DNA from: Thioalkalivibrio paradoxus
Lineage (GTDB): Bacteria > Pseudomonadota > Gammaproteobacteria > Ectothiorhodospirales > Ectothiorhodospiraceae
Length of the DNA stretch: 64,000 nt
Assembly: GCA_011390565.1 (NCBI GenBank)
Contig: JAABSC010000009.1
Coordinates: 34,283 to 98,282 of the forward strand
Reading direction: 5' to 3'
This document shows, piece after piece, positions 20,698-30,081 of the stretch. The first letter of the stretch is position 1. Each line of letters opens with the position of its first letter. Position numbers and translations under genes: made by a program. The notes under the pieces were generated by a model. It saw only the letters and a program-made list of their open reading frames with translations, was not told the DNA's origin and searched no databases.

Positions 20698-21209
20698 TGA
20701 ACGATTTCAATCATCCCACCGACGCACGTCACATGGATACGGACGAGTACGATGTCCGTTCCCGGCGCCTGCAGCTCATCGTCTATTCGGCGCTGGTCGC
20801 CTTCGTGGTCCTGGCGGTCTACGGGTTCTGGCTGATCACCAGCCTGACCCGCGACGTCAGCCGGCTGGCCATCGAAATGTCCTCGATGACACGCACGATC
20901 GACCGTGAAATGGCGGTGATGGCGGCGAAAATGGGGGATATCGATACCAACATGGTGGCCATCAATCACAATGTTGCGGACATGACCCGCGATGTGGGGA
21001 TCATGACCACCAGTATCCGCTCCATGGCGTCCGATACCACGACCATGGCGGGCTCGACCCTCAATATGCAGCGCGACATGTGGAGCCTGAACCGGAATGT
21101 ATCCGGTCCGCTCGGCATGATGAACAGTTTCAATCCGTTTGGTGGCAACGGCGGTCCGTTTCCGGGTTCGCCAGCCCCCTACTATCCGCAGCACCAGGTT
21201 GGCCGCTGA
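20694..21209 (+). CDS. Single-TM coiled-coil protein
   Basis: TM LIVYSALVAFVVLAVYGFWLI then heptad-like helical region and a GGNGGPFPGSP tail; overlaps the upstream stop. Confidence 0.75.
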   Translation: MMNDFNHPTDARHMDTDEYDVRSRRLQLIVYSALVAFVVLAVYGFWLITSLTRDVSRLAIEMSSMTRTIDREMAVMAAKMGDIDTNMVAINHNVADMTRDVGIMTTSIRSMASDTTTMAGSTLNMQRDMWSLNRNVSGPLGMMNSFNPFGGNGGPFPGSPAPYYPQHQVGR

Positions 21210-21245
21210 GGCGGCTGATTCTTCAACCCCAGCCTCGGAGGCCGC

Positions 21246-22757
21246 ATGTTCAATCGTCCCGGTACGCGCGTGAGCCAGCAGCTGAACCTCCTCAGCACAC
21301 GTCTGGCGGAGGAGAACCCGGCGCTGGAGGGTGTTCTGAGCCCGTTCCAGTCCATCGACCGCATCGGGTATGCGGCAGGCTTGCTCGAGCCGGGCGAAGA
21401 ATCCTACGCCTTCACGATTTCGTGGTGGCCGATGATCGCGATCCTGGGAACCTTCTCCGCGGGAAAATCGACGTTCATCAACGAGTACATCGGTCACAAG
21501 GTGCAGCGCAGCGGCAGCCAGGCGGTGGACGATCGCTTTACCGTCATCAGCTACGGCAGTACGGATACGGTCAAGGAGTTGCCTGGACTGGCCCTGGACG
21601 GTGATCCGCGTTTCCCGTTCTACCGGGTCAGCGACGAGATCGAGCGTCTTGGTGATGGAGGCGGGCGGACCGTCGATCATTTCCTGTCGATGAAAACGGT
21701 TCAGTCCGAGCGTCTGCGCGGCCGTATCCTGATCGACTCTCCGGGATTCGACGCCGACGAACAGCGCACGACCATCCTTCAGCTGACCGATCACATCATC
21801 GATCTTTCCGACCTGGTTCTGGTGTTCTTCGACGCGCGGCATCCGGAACCGGGGGCCATGCGGGACACGCTGGAACATCTGGTGAACCGCGTCGCCGCGC
21901 GCAACGATTTCACCAAGCTGGTGTTCGTGCTCAACCAGATCGATACCACCTGGCGCGAGGACAACCTGGAGGAAGTGGTGTCGGCGTGGCAGCGTGCCGT
22001 CGTGCGCCAGGGGAACGCCACGGGGCGCTTCTACTGCATCTACAACGAGAGTGCGGCGGTGGAGATCGGTGATCCGCAGGTCCGTGCGCGCTACGAGCAG
22101 AAAGCTGCCCGGGACCGGGAGGAAATTCACGCGAAGATCGCCGAGATCAGTTCCTCGCGTTCCTACCGCATCGTCGGGGCCATGCAGGCGATCGCGGAAT
22201 CGATCGAGATGGATGCCGTCCCCGCGCTGACCGAGGCCATGCACAAGTGGCGTCGCCGCGTGCTTCAGGCCGATGCTGTGCTCATGGCCCTGTTCCTCGC
22301 TGCAGTGATCTATGGAGCGCAACTGTTTACCGGAGGCTTCAGCGCCTGGTTCGATGGTCGTCTGTTTCAGGCGATACAGGATCGCCCATGGGTATTCGGC
22401 GTAGGGCTGATTCTCCTGGTGGCCGCTCTGCTGGGTATCCATTTGTTCAATCGCGGCTGGGTGGCCCGGCGCGTGGAGCGTGGCCTTCCCGAGGAAACCG
22501 CGACCGGAAACTGGCGTGCCGCTTTCCGCAAGAACACGGTGATCTGGCGTTCGGTGTTCCGGAAGTCGCCGGTCGGGCTGGGTCGCGGTGCGGTGCGGCA
22601 GTTGCACAAGCTTCGCGAACAGGCCGAAGCTTACGTTCAGCGCCTGAACAACCAGTTCATGGACGAGGGATCGAGCAGCGCCGCGGGTCGCGCGGACGAC
22701 GCAAATCCGGAGACGTCACGTTCTCCCGAGGGCGCGGGTCCAAAGACCCAAGCTTGA
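21246..22757 (+). CDS. Dynamin-like GTPase
   Basis: G1 GTFSAGKST, G3 DSPGF, G4 NQID; two C-terminal TM segments. Confidence 0.85.
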   Translation: MFNRPGTRVSQQLNLLSTRLAEENPALEGVLSPFQSIDRIGYAAGLLEPGEESYAFTISWWPMIAILGTFSAGKSTFINEYIGHKVQRSGSQAVDDRFTVISYGSTDTVKELPGLALDGDPRFPFYRVSDEIERLGDGGGRTVDHFLSMKTVQSERLRGRILIDSPGFDADEQRTTILQLTDHIIDLSDLVLVFFDARHPEPGAMRDTLEHLVNRVAARNDFTKLVFVLNQIDTTWREDNLEEVVSAWQRAVVRQGNATGRFYCIYNESAAVEIGDPQVRARYEQKAARDREEIHAKIAEISSSRSYRIVGAMQAIAESIEMDAVPALTEAMHKWRRRVLQADAVLMALFLAAVIYGAQLFTGGFSAWFDGRLFQAIQDRPWVFGVGLILLVAALLGIHLFNRGWVARRVERGLPEETATGNWRAAFRKNTVIWRSVFRKSPVGLGRGAVRQLHKLREQAEAYVQRLNNQFMDEGSSSAAGRADDANPETSRSPEGAGPKTQA

Positions 22758-22826
22758 CGGGAATGCGAAAGACGAGTGCAATGCAGGGTTTCGGAACCGA
22801 GGCCAGACCGGCCCGGGAGAGGTGAA

Positions 22827-22988
22827 ATGACAATTCTGGCATGGATCATGTTCGTTCTGGCGATGGTATTGGTGCCCGTTTCAGTATGGGCCAGCCTTGC
22901 CGCGCTGGGGATTTGCGCAGGGTGCGCACTGGTCAGGGACTGGCGTCGCGACCGTCAGCTGCAGACGCCGCCCGAAAAGAGTGCCTGA
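22827..22988 (+). CDS. Small membrane protein (53 aa)
   Basis: GAGAGGTGAA-ATG; hydrophobic MTILAWIMFVLAMVLVPVSVWASLAALGICAGCALV. Confidence 0.6.
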   Translation: MTILAWIMFVLAMVLVPVSVWASLAALGICAGCALVRDWRRDRQLQTPPEKSA

Positions 22989-23164
22989 ATTGCGTCCGGC
23001 CGATCGTGACCGGGCGTTCTGGAACGACAAGAGGGCCGGTGGCAGGAATCCTGGCTACGGCGTGGCTTAGGGCTTCGTGGCAACCGGCGAGTTCTGAATA
23101 CCCTGGCGATCGCCCCTTGGGCGTTCAGCCGCATCAAAATTCCAACTAGTTGGGGAAAATGATC

Positions 23165-23635
23165 ATGAGTGATACGAAGAAACTGGCCATCATCGCGACC
23201 AAGGGCAGTCTGGACTGGGGCTACCCCCCCTTCATCCTGGCCTCCACCGCAGCCGCACTGGGCTACGACGTCGAAGTCTTTTTCACCTTTTACGGCCTGC
23301 AATTGCTGAAGAAGAAGCTGGATCTTCAGGTCAGTTCCCTGGGGAACCCGGGGATGCCCATGCCGATGCCGGTTCCCGTTCTGCTTCAGGCGTTGCCGGG
23401 TATGCAGAAGATGATGACCGTGATGATGAAGCAGAAGATGAAGGCGAAAGGTGTCGCCAGTCTTGAGGATCTGCGCGAGCTGTGCCTCGAGGCCGAGGTG
23501 CGCATGATCGCCTGCCAGATGACGGTGGATCTCTTTGAAATGGACACCAGCGAGTTCATCGATGGCGTCGAGTACGCGGGCGCCGCAGCCTTCTTCGAGT
23601 TCGCCGGTGAGTCCGATATCTGCCTGTTCATCTGA
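23165..23635 (+). CDS. DsrE/DsrF-like family protein
   Basis: KKLAIIATKGSLDWGYPPFILASTAAALGYDVEVFFTFYG...VRMIACQMTVDLFEM (conserved Cys loop). Confidence 0.85.
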   Translation: MSDTKKLAIIATKGSLDWGYPPFILASTAAALGYDVEVFFTFYGLQLLKKKLDLQVSSLGNPGMPMPMPVPVLLQALPGMQKMMTVMMKQKMKAKGVASLEDLRELCLEAEVRMIACQMTVDLFEMDTSEFIDGVEYAGAAAFFEFAGESDICLFI

Positions 23636-23652
23636 TCGGTAGAGGACCCCCG

Positions 23653-23687
23653 AACGCCCCGCACGGCACGCGCCCTGCGGGGCGTTT
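23653..23687 (+). terminator. Rho-independent terminator after the dsrE-like gene
   Basis: AACGCCCCGCA...TGCGGGGCGTT-T. Confidence 0.85.
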
Positions 23688-23755
23688 CTCATTGGACCTC
23701 ACGCTGATGCCACGAACTCTCATGGCCAACGGCCACCCTGACATATGAAAAGCCG

Positions 23756-23835
23756 AGCCACGGAAAACACGGACAGACACGGACAAGGGGTTTGATCCGT
23801 TTCATTTTCCGTGATTTCCGTGTTCTTCCGTGGCT
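23756..23835. repeat. CACGGA-type imperfect inverted repeat (copy A) between convergent genes
   Basis: AGCCACGGAAAACACGGACAGACACGGACAA versus reverse complement AGCCACGGAAGAACACGGAAATCACGGAAAA. Confidence 0.85.
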
Positions 23836-23893
23836 GTATTTTCACGCCAAAGGGTAAGGGCGGGTTGGAGTGGCTTCCGGATGCAATCGGGTG

Positions 23894-26800
23894 TCAGCCG
23901 AAGTCCCGGGACCGGATTTCCAGCTCGCCCAGCCAGGCGCTCCGATCGCGCAGGTGCTGTGCCACCAGGTGGGTTACGCCATCCTCCTGCTGCAATTTCC
24001 CCACGACCTCGAGCAGCCGGGAATGCAGGACCGCGGACCGGGCGCGTTCCACCAGGGCAGGCCAGACGATTACGTTCAGGGTTCCCGATTCGTCTTCGAG
24101 TGTCAGGAATACGGTGCCCTTGGCCGAGCCCGGTCGTTGCCGGGTGATCACCATCCCGGTATAGCGCACCCTGGATTGTGCACCTTCAGCGATCAGCTCA
24201 CAGGCCTTCGGCAGGCCGGCCAGCCCCGGATGTGCGCCGCGTAACAGCGCCAGCGGGTGTGGCCCCAGTGTGAGTCCGATGCTCGCGTAATCCTGCACCA
24301 GATCCTCGGCCACGCCGGGAGTGTGCAGCATGTGTGTGGCGGGCGTGCGCGAATCCGTTGCGGGAAACAGGGGTAACGGTTTCTCCATCGCCTGCGTGGC
24401 CCAACGGGCCCGGTAACGATGACCGGCGAGTCCGGACAGGGCGCCGGCCCGTGCCAGGCGCGTGGCCTCGCCGCGATCCAAACGGCTGCGGGTCACCAGG
24501 TCGGCGACGTCCCGGAAAGGACCGGGCGCACGCGCAGCGACGATCCCTTCGGCGCTCTCGGTGCGCAGGCCCCGCACCATCGACAGACCCAGTCGAAGTG
24601 CCAGCGTTTCCGGACGACCCGGTACGGAAACGGCTTCGAGGCTGCAATCCCGGTCGCTGGCGGTCACGTCCACGGGCAGGACCGTGACGTCGTGGCGCCG
24701 GGCATCGGCGACGATCTGTGCCGGGGCATAGAAGCCCATCGGCTGGCTGTTCAGGAGTGCGCAGGCGAAGATCGCGGGTTCATGGCATTTGAACCAGGCC
24801 GAGCTGTAACTGATCAGGGCAAAACTCGCGGAATGCGATTCCGGGAAGCCGTATTCGCCGAAACCGAGAATCTGCTGGTAGATCTGTTCCGCGAATCGCT
24901 CCGGATACCCGCGCCGGCGCATGCCCTCCACCAGCCGCTCCCGGTAGTTGGTGAGATTTCCGGTACGGCGCCAGGCCCCGATCGCGCGACGCAGGCCATC
25001 CGCTTCCCCGGCACTGAACCCGGCCGCCACCATCGCGAGTTCGATGACCTGCTCCTGGAAGATCGGAACCCCGAGGGTGCGTTCCAGCACGCGCCGGACT
25101 TCCGGGTTGGGGTAGGTGACCGCTTCGTATCCCTGTCGCCGGCGCAGGTAGGGGTGCACCATCTGGCCCTGGATCGGACCGGGACGCACGATCGCGATCT
25201 CGATCACCAGGTCGTAAAACGTCTCGGGCCTGAGGCGGGGCAGCATGGTCATCTGCGCGCGCGACTCGATCTGAAACACGCCGATGCTGTCGGCCTGCTG
25301 CAGCATGGCGTAAACCTCCGGGTCCTCCGCGGGGATATCGGCGAGGTCCCAGTGCCGGCCCCGATGCCGCGCCAGCAACTCCAGCGAACGGCGCAGGCAG
25401 GAGAGCATGCCGAGGGCGAGGATATCGATCTTGAGCAGGCCCAGGGCGTCGAGATCGTCCTTGTCCCACTGGATCACGGTCCGTTCGGGCATCGCGGCGT
25501 TCTCGATCGGCACCAGTTCATCGAGGCGCCCGGCGGCGATCACGAAGCCGCCGGTATGCTGCGACAGGTGCCGGGGGAAACCCACCAGAAGTTGCGCCAG
25601 CGTCTGCCATTGTCGGGCCAGCGAACTCTCCGGATCCAGGCCGACTTCGCGCAGGCGCTCGCCGGGGATGCCTTCGTCCCACCAGGCCATGTTCGCGGTC
25701 AGCGCGTCGATCCGGGCACGGCTGACGCCCAGCGCCCGCCCCACGTCGCGCAACGCACTGCGGCGCCGGTAGCGGATGACCGTTGCAGTCAGTGCGGCCC
25801 GTTCGCGTCCGTAGGTCCGGTAGATGTACTGGATCACTTCCTCGCGGCGCTCGTGCTCGAAGTCGACATCGATGTCCGGGGGTTCGTTGCGCTCGCGCGA
25901 GATGAAGCGCTCGAACAGCATGCTGGCGCGCGCAGGGTCCACCGCGGTGATGCCGAGCGCATAACATACGGCGGAGTTGGCGGCCGATCCCCGGCCCTGG
26001 CAGAGAATGCCGCGACCGCGGGCGAAGCGGACGATGTCGTGCACGGTCAGGAAGTACGGCTCGTAGCCGAGTTCGGCGATGATCTCGAGTTCATGCGCGA
26101 TCTGTGCCTGGACCTTCGCGGGCGTTCCTCCCGGCCAACGCGCCCCGCAGCCCTCTTCGACCAGCCGGCGCAACCAGGGTCCGGGCTGCTCTCCGGGCGG
26201 AATCGAATCGGTGGGGTACCGATACCGCACCTCGTCCAGACGAAAGGAGCATTGTTCGGCCACCCGCAGCGTCTCGGAAATCCAGTCGGCGGGGTAGAGG
26301 CGAGTCAGATCCTCCAGGGTGCGCAGGCAACGCTCGCCGTTCGGGAAGAGTTCGGGCGCGGCTTCCGCGACCGGACATTTCCGCCGTAACGCGGTGAGGA
26401 CGTCCTGCAACGCGCGGCGTCCGCGCGCGTGCATGTGCACGTCTCCGCAGGCGAGAATCGGGATCCCGAGTTCGGCATGCAGCTTTCGGGCACGTTCGCG
26501 CAGAACCGGATCGTCGGGCGTTCGGGCGAACGTCACGGCCAGATGCAATCGGTCCGGGGCGATGCCGGCGCGCAGCCAGTGCACCCAACGCGGGTCGTCT
26601 GGAGCGTCTCCGGAGGGGAGGGCGGATTCGAGCCGCCACAGGACTTCACAGTCCGGAAGTCCGGCCCATTCGGGGCGCAGCAGGTCCTGACTTCCGATGT
26701 GGTACCGCCCCTTGCGTCCCGCGCGGCGCGCAAAAGTGATGACGCGGCACAGCGTGCGGTAGCCCGCAATGGAACGGGCGAGCAGCGTCAGCAGAGGCCC

Positions 26801-27037
26801 GTCGTGAAGCCGGATTTCGGTTCCCACGATCAGGTGCAGGCCGGTTTCCCTCGCGGCGCCATGCGCCCGGACGATCCCGGCCAGCGAACACTCGTCGGTG
26901 AGCGCCAACGCGCGGTAGCCCAGCTGGGCGGCTTGCTGCACGAGTTCCTCCGGGTGCGAGGCCCCGCGCAGGAAGCTGAAATTGCTGCAACAGGTCAGCT
27001 CGGCATATTCAGGTGGGGAATCATGGGGGGGCGTCAC
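23894..27037 (-). CDS. dnaE2: Error-prone DNA polymerase, DnaE2/ImuC type
   Basis: PHP domain YAELTCCSNFSFLRGASHPEELV; PolIIIalpha motifs (PDIDVDFEHERREEVIQYIYRTYGR). GTG start. Confidence 0.95.
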   Translation of the reverse strand: MTPPHDSPPEYAELTCCSNFSFLRGASHPEELVQQAAQLGYRALALTDECSLAGIVRAHGAARETGLHLIVGTEIRLHDGPLLTLLARSIAGYRTLCRVITFARRAGRKGRYHIGSQDLLRPEWAGLPDCEVLWRLESALPSGDAPDDPRWVHWLRAGIAPDRLHLAVTFARTPDDPVLRERARKLHAELGIPILACGDVHMHARGRRALQDVLTALRRKCPVAEAAPELFPNGERCLRTLEDLTRLYPADWISETLRVAEQCSFRLDEVRYRYPTDSIPPGEQPGPWLRRLVEEGCGARWPGGTPAKVQAQIAHELEIIAELGYEPYFLTVHDIVRFARGRGILCQGRGSAANSAVCYALGITAVDPARASMLFERFISRERNEPPDIDVDFEHERREEVIQYIYRTYGRERAALTATVIRYRRRSALRDVGRALGVSRARIDALTANMAWWDEGIPGERLREVGLDPESSLARQWQTLAQLLVGFPRHLSQHTGGFVIAAGRLDELVPIENAAMPERTVIQWDKDDLDALGLLKIDILALGMLSCLRRSLELLARHRGRHWDLADIPAEDPEVYAMLQQADSIGVFQIESRAQMTMLPRLRPETFYDLVIEIAIVRPGPIQGQMVHPYLRRRQGYEAVTYPNPEVRRVLERTLGVPIFQEQVIELAMVAAGFSAGEADGLRRAIGAWRRTGNLTNYRERLVEGMRRRGYPERFAEQIYQQILGFGEYGFPESHSASFALISYSSAWFKCHEPAIFACALLNSQPMGFYAPAQIVADARRHDVTVLPVDVTASDRDCSLEAVSVPGRPETLALRLGLSMVRGLRTESAEGIVAARAPGPFRDVADLVTRSRLDRGEATRLARAGALSGLAGHRYRARWATQAMEKPLPLFPATDSRTPATHMLHTPGVAEDLVQDYASIGLTLGPHPLALLRGAHPGLAGLPKACELIAEGAQSRVRYTGMVITRQRPGSAKGTVFLTLEDESGTLNVIVWPALVERARSAVLHSRLLEVVGKLQQEDGVTHLVAQHLRDRSAWLGELEIRSRDFG

Positions 27038-27066
27038 AATACTGTTTATTTAAACAGCATTGTGAC
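27033..27066. promoter_or_regulatory. LexA/SOS-box-type operator in extended palindrome
   Basis: GTCACAATaCTGTTTATTTAAACAGcATTGTGAC; core TACTGTTTATTTAAACAGCA fits CTGT-N8-ACAG. Confidence 0.8.
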
Positions 27067-27167
27067 GGGTAGAGCAATGCCGGCGCGGCCGCGCAGGGTC
27101 CGTGACCCAGCCGGTCCGCAGCCTCCATCCGCACAACGTCGAGGCGTGTCCTGGACGCTGTGGCCGG

Positions 27168-29090
27168 CTATTGCGAAGTGATGAGAAGCTCGTCGACGGG
27201 GACCGGATGCCCGAACAGGAATCCCTGGAAACCCGTGCAGCCACGCGCTCTGAGCCACGTGCTCTGCGCCTCGGTTTCCACGCCCTCGGCGATCACGCTA
27301 AGTCCCAGGTTGTTGGCCAGGCTCAGAATGGTTTCGGCAATGGCGACGTCCGCGGCCTCTTCCGGGATTCCGGCCACGAAGCTGCGATCGATCTTGAGTC
27401 GGTCAAGCGGCAGCTTTTTCAGGTAGTTCAGGGATGAGTATCCGGTCCCGAAATCGTCGAGCGCGACTTTGGTGCCCAGCCCGCGCAGTTCCGAGAGGAT
27501 GGTGCGGACCTGCTCCGGATTATCCATCAGGACCGACTCGGTGACCTCCACGATCAGCAGGGACGGATCGATGGCGGTCGTCCTCAGAATCTGCCGGACC
27601 TCGTCCACGAAATTCTCCTGCCGGAACTGAATCGCGCTGACGTTTACGGCAATGCTGAGGTGCGAACGCGTGGGAAGCTTGGACCACTCCGCGAGCTGAC
27701 GGCAGGTTTGTTCCAGCACCCATCGGCCGATGGGCTGGATCAGTCGGGTTTGCTCTGCTACGGGAATGAACAGGTTGGGCGGGACGAGACCCAGTTTGGG
27801 GTGTATCCAGCGGAGAAGCGCCTCACAGCCACGGATCTGGCCCTTCTCATCCACCTGGATCTGATAGAAGACGCGGAATTCCTCGCGTTCGAGTGCACGC
27901 TGCAGGTCACGTTCGACCCGCACCCGCTCCATTGCCATCTGCTGCATTTCTTCGTTGAAGAACCGCAGGGTGTTCCCGCCAGCGCGTTTGGCCTGTTCCA
28001 GCGCCAGATCCGCCTGTTGCATCGTCTCCCCGGCACTGGCGCCCCGGCCCGAGAACAGCGTGATGCCGATGCTCCCGGTGATGGCCACACCCTCTTCCTC
28101 AATCTGGATGCTGGGAATCATCTCGAGCAAACGGGCCCCCACGCGCTCCGCGTGCCGCGCGGCCATCTCGACTTTGGGGTCCAGGTGTCGGACAAGCAGA
28201 ACGAACTCGTCCGCACCGATGTGGGCGAGGGTGTCGGTGTCGCGCACCATTTCGCCCAGGTACTCGGCGAGCCGCTGCAGCACTCGGTCGCCCTCCTCGT
28301 GGCTGCTCATGTCATTGATGCGCTTGAATTTGTCGATATCGATCAGCATCAATGCCCCGAACCCGCGCCGGTGGCGGATTTCGCGCAGCGCCTGTTCGAG
28401 ACGTTCCATCAGCAGCCCGCGATTGGGCAGACCCGTAAGCGGGTGATAAAACGCAAGCCGATGATTATGCTCCAGCACCTCGCGATGCTCGGTGACATCG
28501 GTACTGATACCGCAAAGGGACTCGATGTCGCCGGTCGGTGAATGCAGCGGGAGCCTGACCGACAGCAGCAGATGAGAAGGCGTGTCCGCATCCCGCGAAA
28601 TCAGGGTTTCGTCGACGACGATTTTTTCCCCGTGTTCCAGGACCTGCCGATCGTGTGCGTTCAGGTGGGCCGCGGTGGTGGCATCGAAGAGTTCCTCGTC
28701 ACGGCTCCCAAGAATTTCCCCGACCGGCCGCCCCAGCATTTCGGCCATTCGGCGGTTGACGTAGGTATACCGCAGGTCGGGCGTCTTGATGAAAACACAG
28801 GCCTCGATGCTGTCCAGAACCGTGGACAGTCGCTGTTCCTTTTCCCGGAGCAAGGTCAAGCGGCGAGCTTCCCTGCGGCGCAGCAGCACGGTCACAGCCA
28901 GCGCCGCCGAGAGCACGACGATGACGGTCACGGACAGCCAGTGGCTTGCTTCCGGAACGGGGGGTGAGCCTTCCGCACCCGGGATACCCACGGCTGCGGC
29001 CTGGGCCGTTTCTGCAAAAAGCGGAACCAGAAGGTACCAGGGCCGGAGGCACCGGAATCGCAAAAAACTCCTTGTGACCGCTTTTGGCAT
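27168..29090 (-). CDS. PAS-GGDEF-EAL membrane protein (degenerate GADEF, intact EAL)
   Basis: AHIGADEFVLLVRHL; GCEALLRWIHP; DDFGTGYSSLNYLKKLPLDRLKID. Confidence 0.93.
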   Translation of the reverse strand: MPKAVTRSFLRFRCLRPWYLLVPLFAETAQAAAVGIPGAEGSPPVPEASHWLSVTVIVVLSAALAVTVLLRRREARRLTLLREKEQRLSTVLDSIEACVFIKTPDLRYTYVNRRMAEMLGRPVGEILGSRDEELFDATTAAHLNAHDRQVLEHGEKIVVDETLISRDADTPSHLLLSVRLPLHSPTGDIESLCGISTDVTEHREVLEHNHRLAFYHPLTGLPNRGLLMERLEQALREIRHRRGFGALMLIDIDKFKRINDMSSHEEGDRVLQRLAEYLGEMVRDTDTLAHIGADEFVLLVRHLDPKVEMAARHAERVGARLLEMIPSIQIEEEGVAITGSIGITLFSGRGASAGETMQQADLALEQAKRAGGNTLRFFNEEMQQMAMERVRVERDLQRALEREEFRVFYQIQVDEKGQIRGCEALLRWIHPKLGLVPPNLFIPVAEQTRLIQPIGRWVLEQTCRQLAEWSKLPTRSHLSIAVNVSAIQFRQENFVDEVRQILRTTAIDPSLLIVEVTESVLMDNPEQVRTILSELRGLGTKVALDDFGTGYSSLNYLKKLPLDRLKIDRSFVAGIPEEAADVAIAETILSLANNLGLSVIAEGVETEAQSTWLRARGCTGFQGFLFGHPVPVDELLITSQ

Positions 29091-29264
29091 GTTGAGCCTT
29101 GCTGGTGACTGCCGCGGCGCGGCGATCGTCTTCTGCGTCAGTAGAGCGCGGCATCCGCCGGATGAGACATCGTCTTCAGGATGGTACGCAGGACGTTGAT
29201 TAAAAGCAAAGAACTATTCGGGAACGGAGTTGCCGCATCGACTGGAGGAGCCGATGAACGGGTT

Positions 29265-30017
29265 TCACGTCGACTGCCAGCCCGCTTCGAGCGGGTGCAG
29301 GGATGGGTTGAACATCCAGGCGTCCGGACCCGGAGTCTGGGCCGTCAGCGTGGTGACCTGCTCCAGGAACCGGTCCCGCGGGATCTCGGTGGCCCCCATG
29401 GCGAGCATGTGCGGTGTCGGCGTCTGGCTGTCGATCAGAGGCCATTCCCACGCGACGAGATGCCGGCACAGCCAGGCCAGGCCGACCTTGGAAGCGTCGG
29501 TCGCCCGGGAAAACATCGATTCCCCACAGAACAGGCGCCCCACCGCGACACCGTAGAGACCTCCGACCAGTTCCCCTTCCTGCCAGACCTCCACCGAGTG
29601 CGCGTGGCCCGCGCGATGCAGTTGCAGGTAGGCATGACGCATCTCGACGGTGATCCACGTGCCCGTCGCCCCGGCGCGTTTTCCCCCACAGGCCCGGATC
29701 ACCGCTTCAAACGCTCGATCGAAGCTGATCTCGAAGCCACGGTTGCGGATCGATCGACGCAGGCTCCGCGAGATTTTCAGGGCGCCGGGTTCCAGGACCG
29801 TGCGAGGATCCGGGCTCCACCAGAGGATCGGTTGGCCGGCCTCGTACCAGGGAAAGATCCCTTCGTGGTAGGCACGCAGCAGCCGTGGCACGGACAGGTC
29901 GCCACCGGCCGCCAACAGACCGTTGGGATCGATCCAGGCCTGGGACGGCGGGGGAAAGGGTTCATCAGTCAGCCCGGCATGGAGCCAGGTGATCATCTTG
30001 CGTGCTTGTCCGCTCAT
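29265..30017 (-). CDS. aat: Leucyl/phenylalanyl-tRNA--protein transferase
   Basis: [38 protein letters not shown]. Confidence 0.95.
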   Translation of the reverse strand: MSGQARKMITWLHAGLTDEPFPPPSQAWIDPNGLLAAGGDLSVPRLLRAYHEGIFPWYEAGQPILWWSPDPRTVLEPGALKISRSLRRSIRNRGFEISFDRAFEAVIRACGGKRAGATGTWITVEMRHAYLQLHRAGHAHSVEVWQEGELVGGLYGVAVGRLFCGESMFSRATDASKVGLAWLCRHLVAWEWPLIDSQTPTPHMLAMGATEIPRDRFLEQVTTLTAQTPGPDAWMFNPSLHPLEAGWQST

Positions 30018-30081
30018 CTTCAGGCTCCCTGGACTGGTGGCCCGCTCGAAAAAGGACAGCGTCTGATGGGCATACCCCGAT

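Noticed and set aside
24419-26389. 656-aa plus-strand ORF inside dnaE2
   Set aside because: Antisense frame with low-complexity H/R/D/Q composition; the DnaE2 frame is clearly coding.
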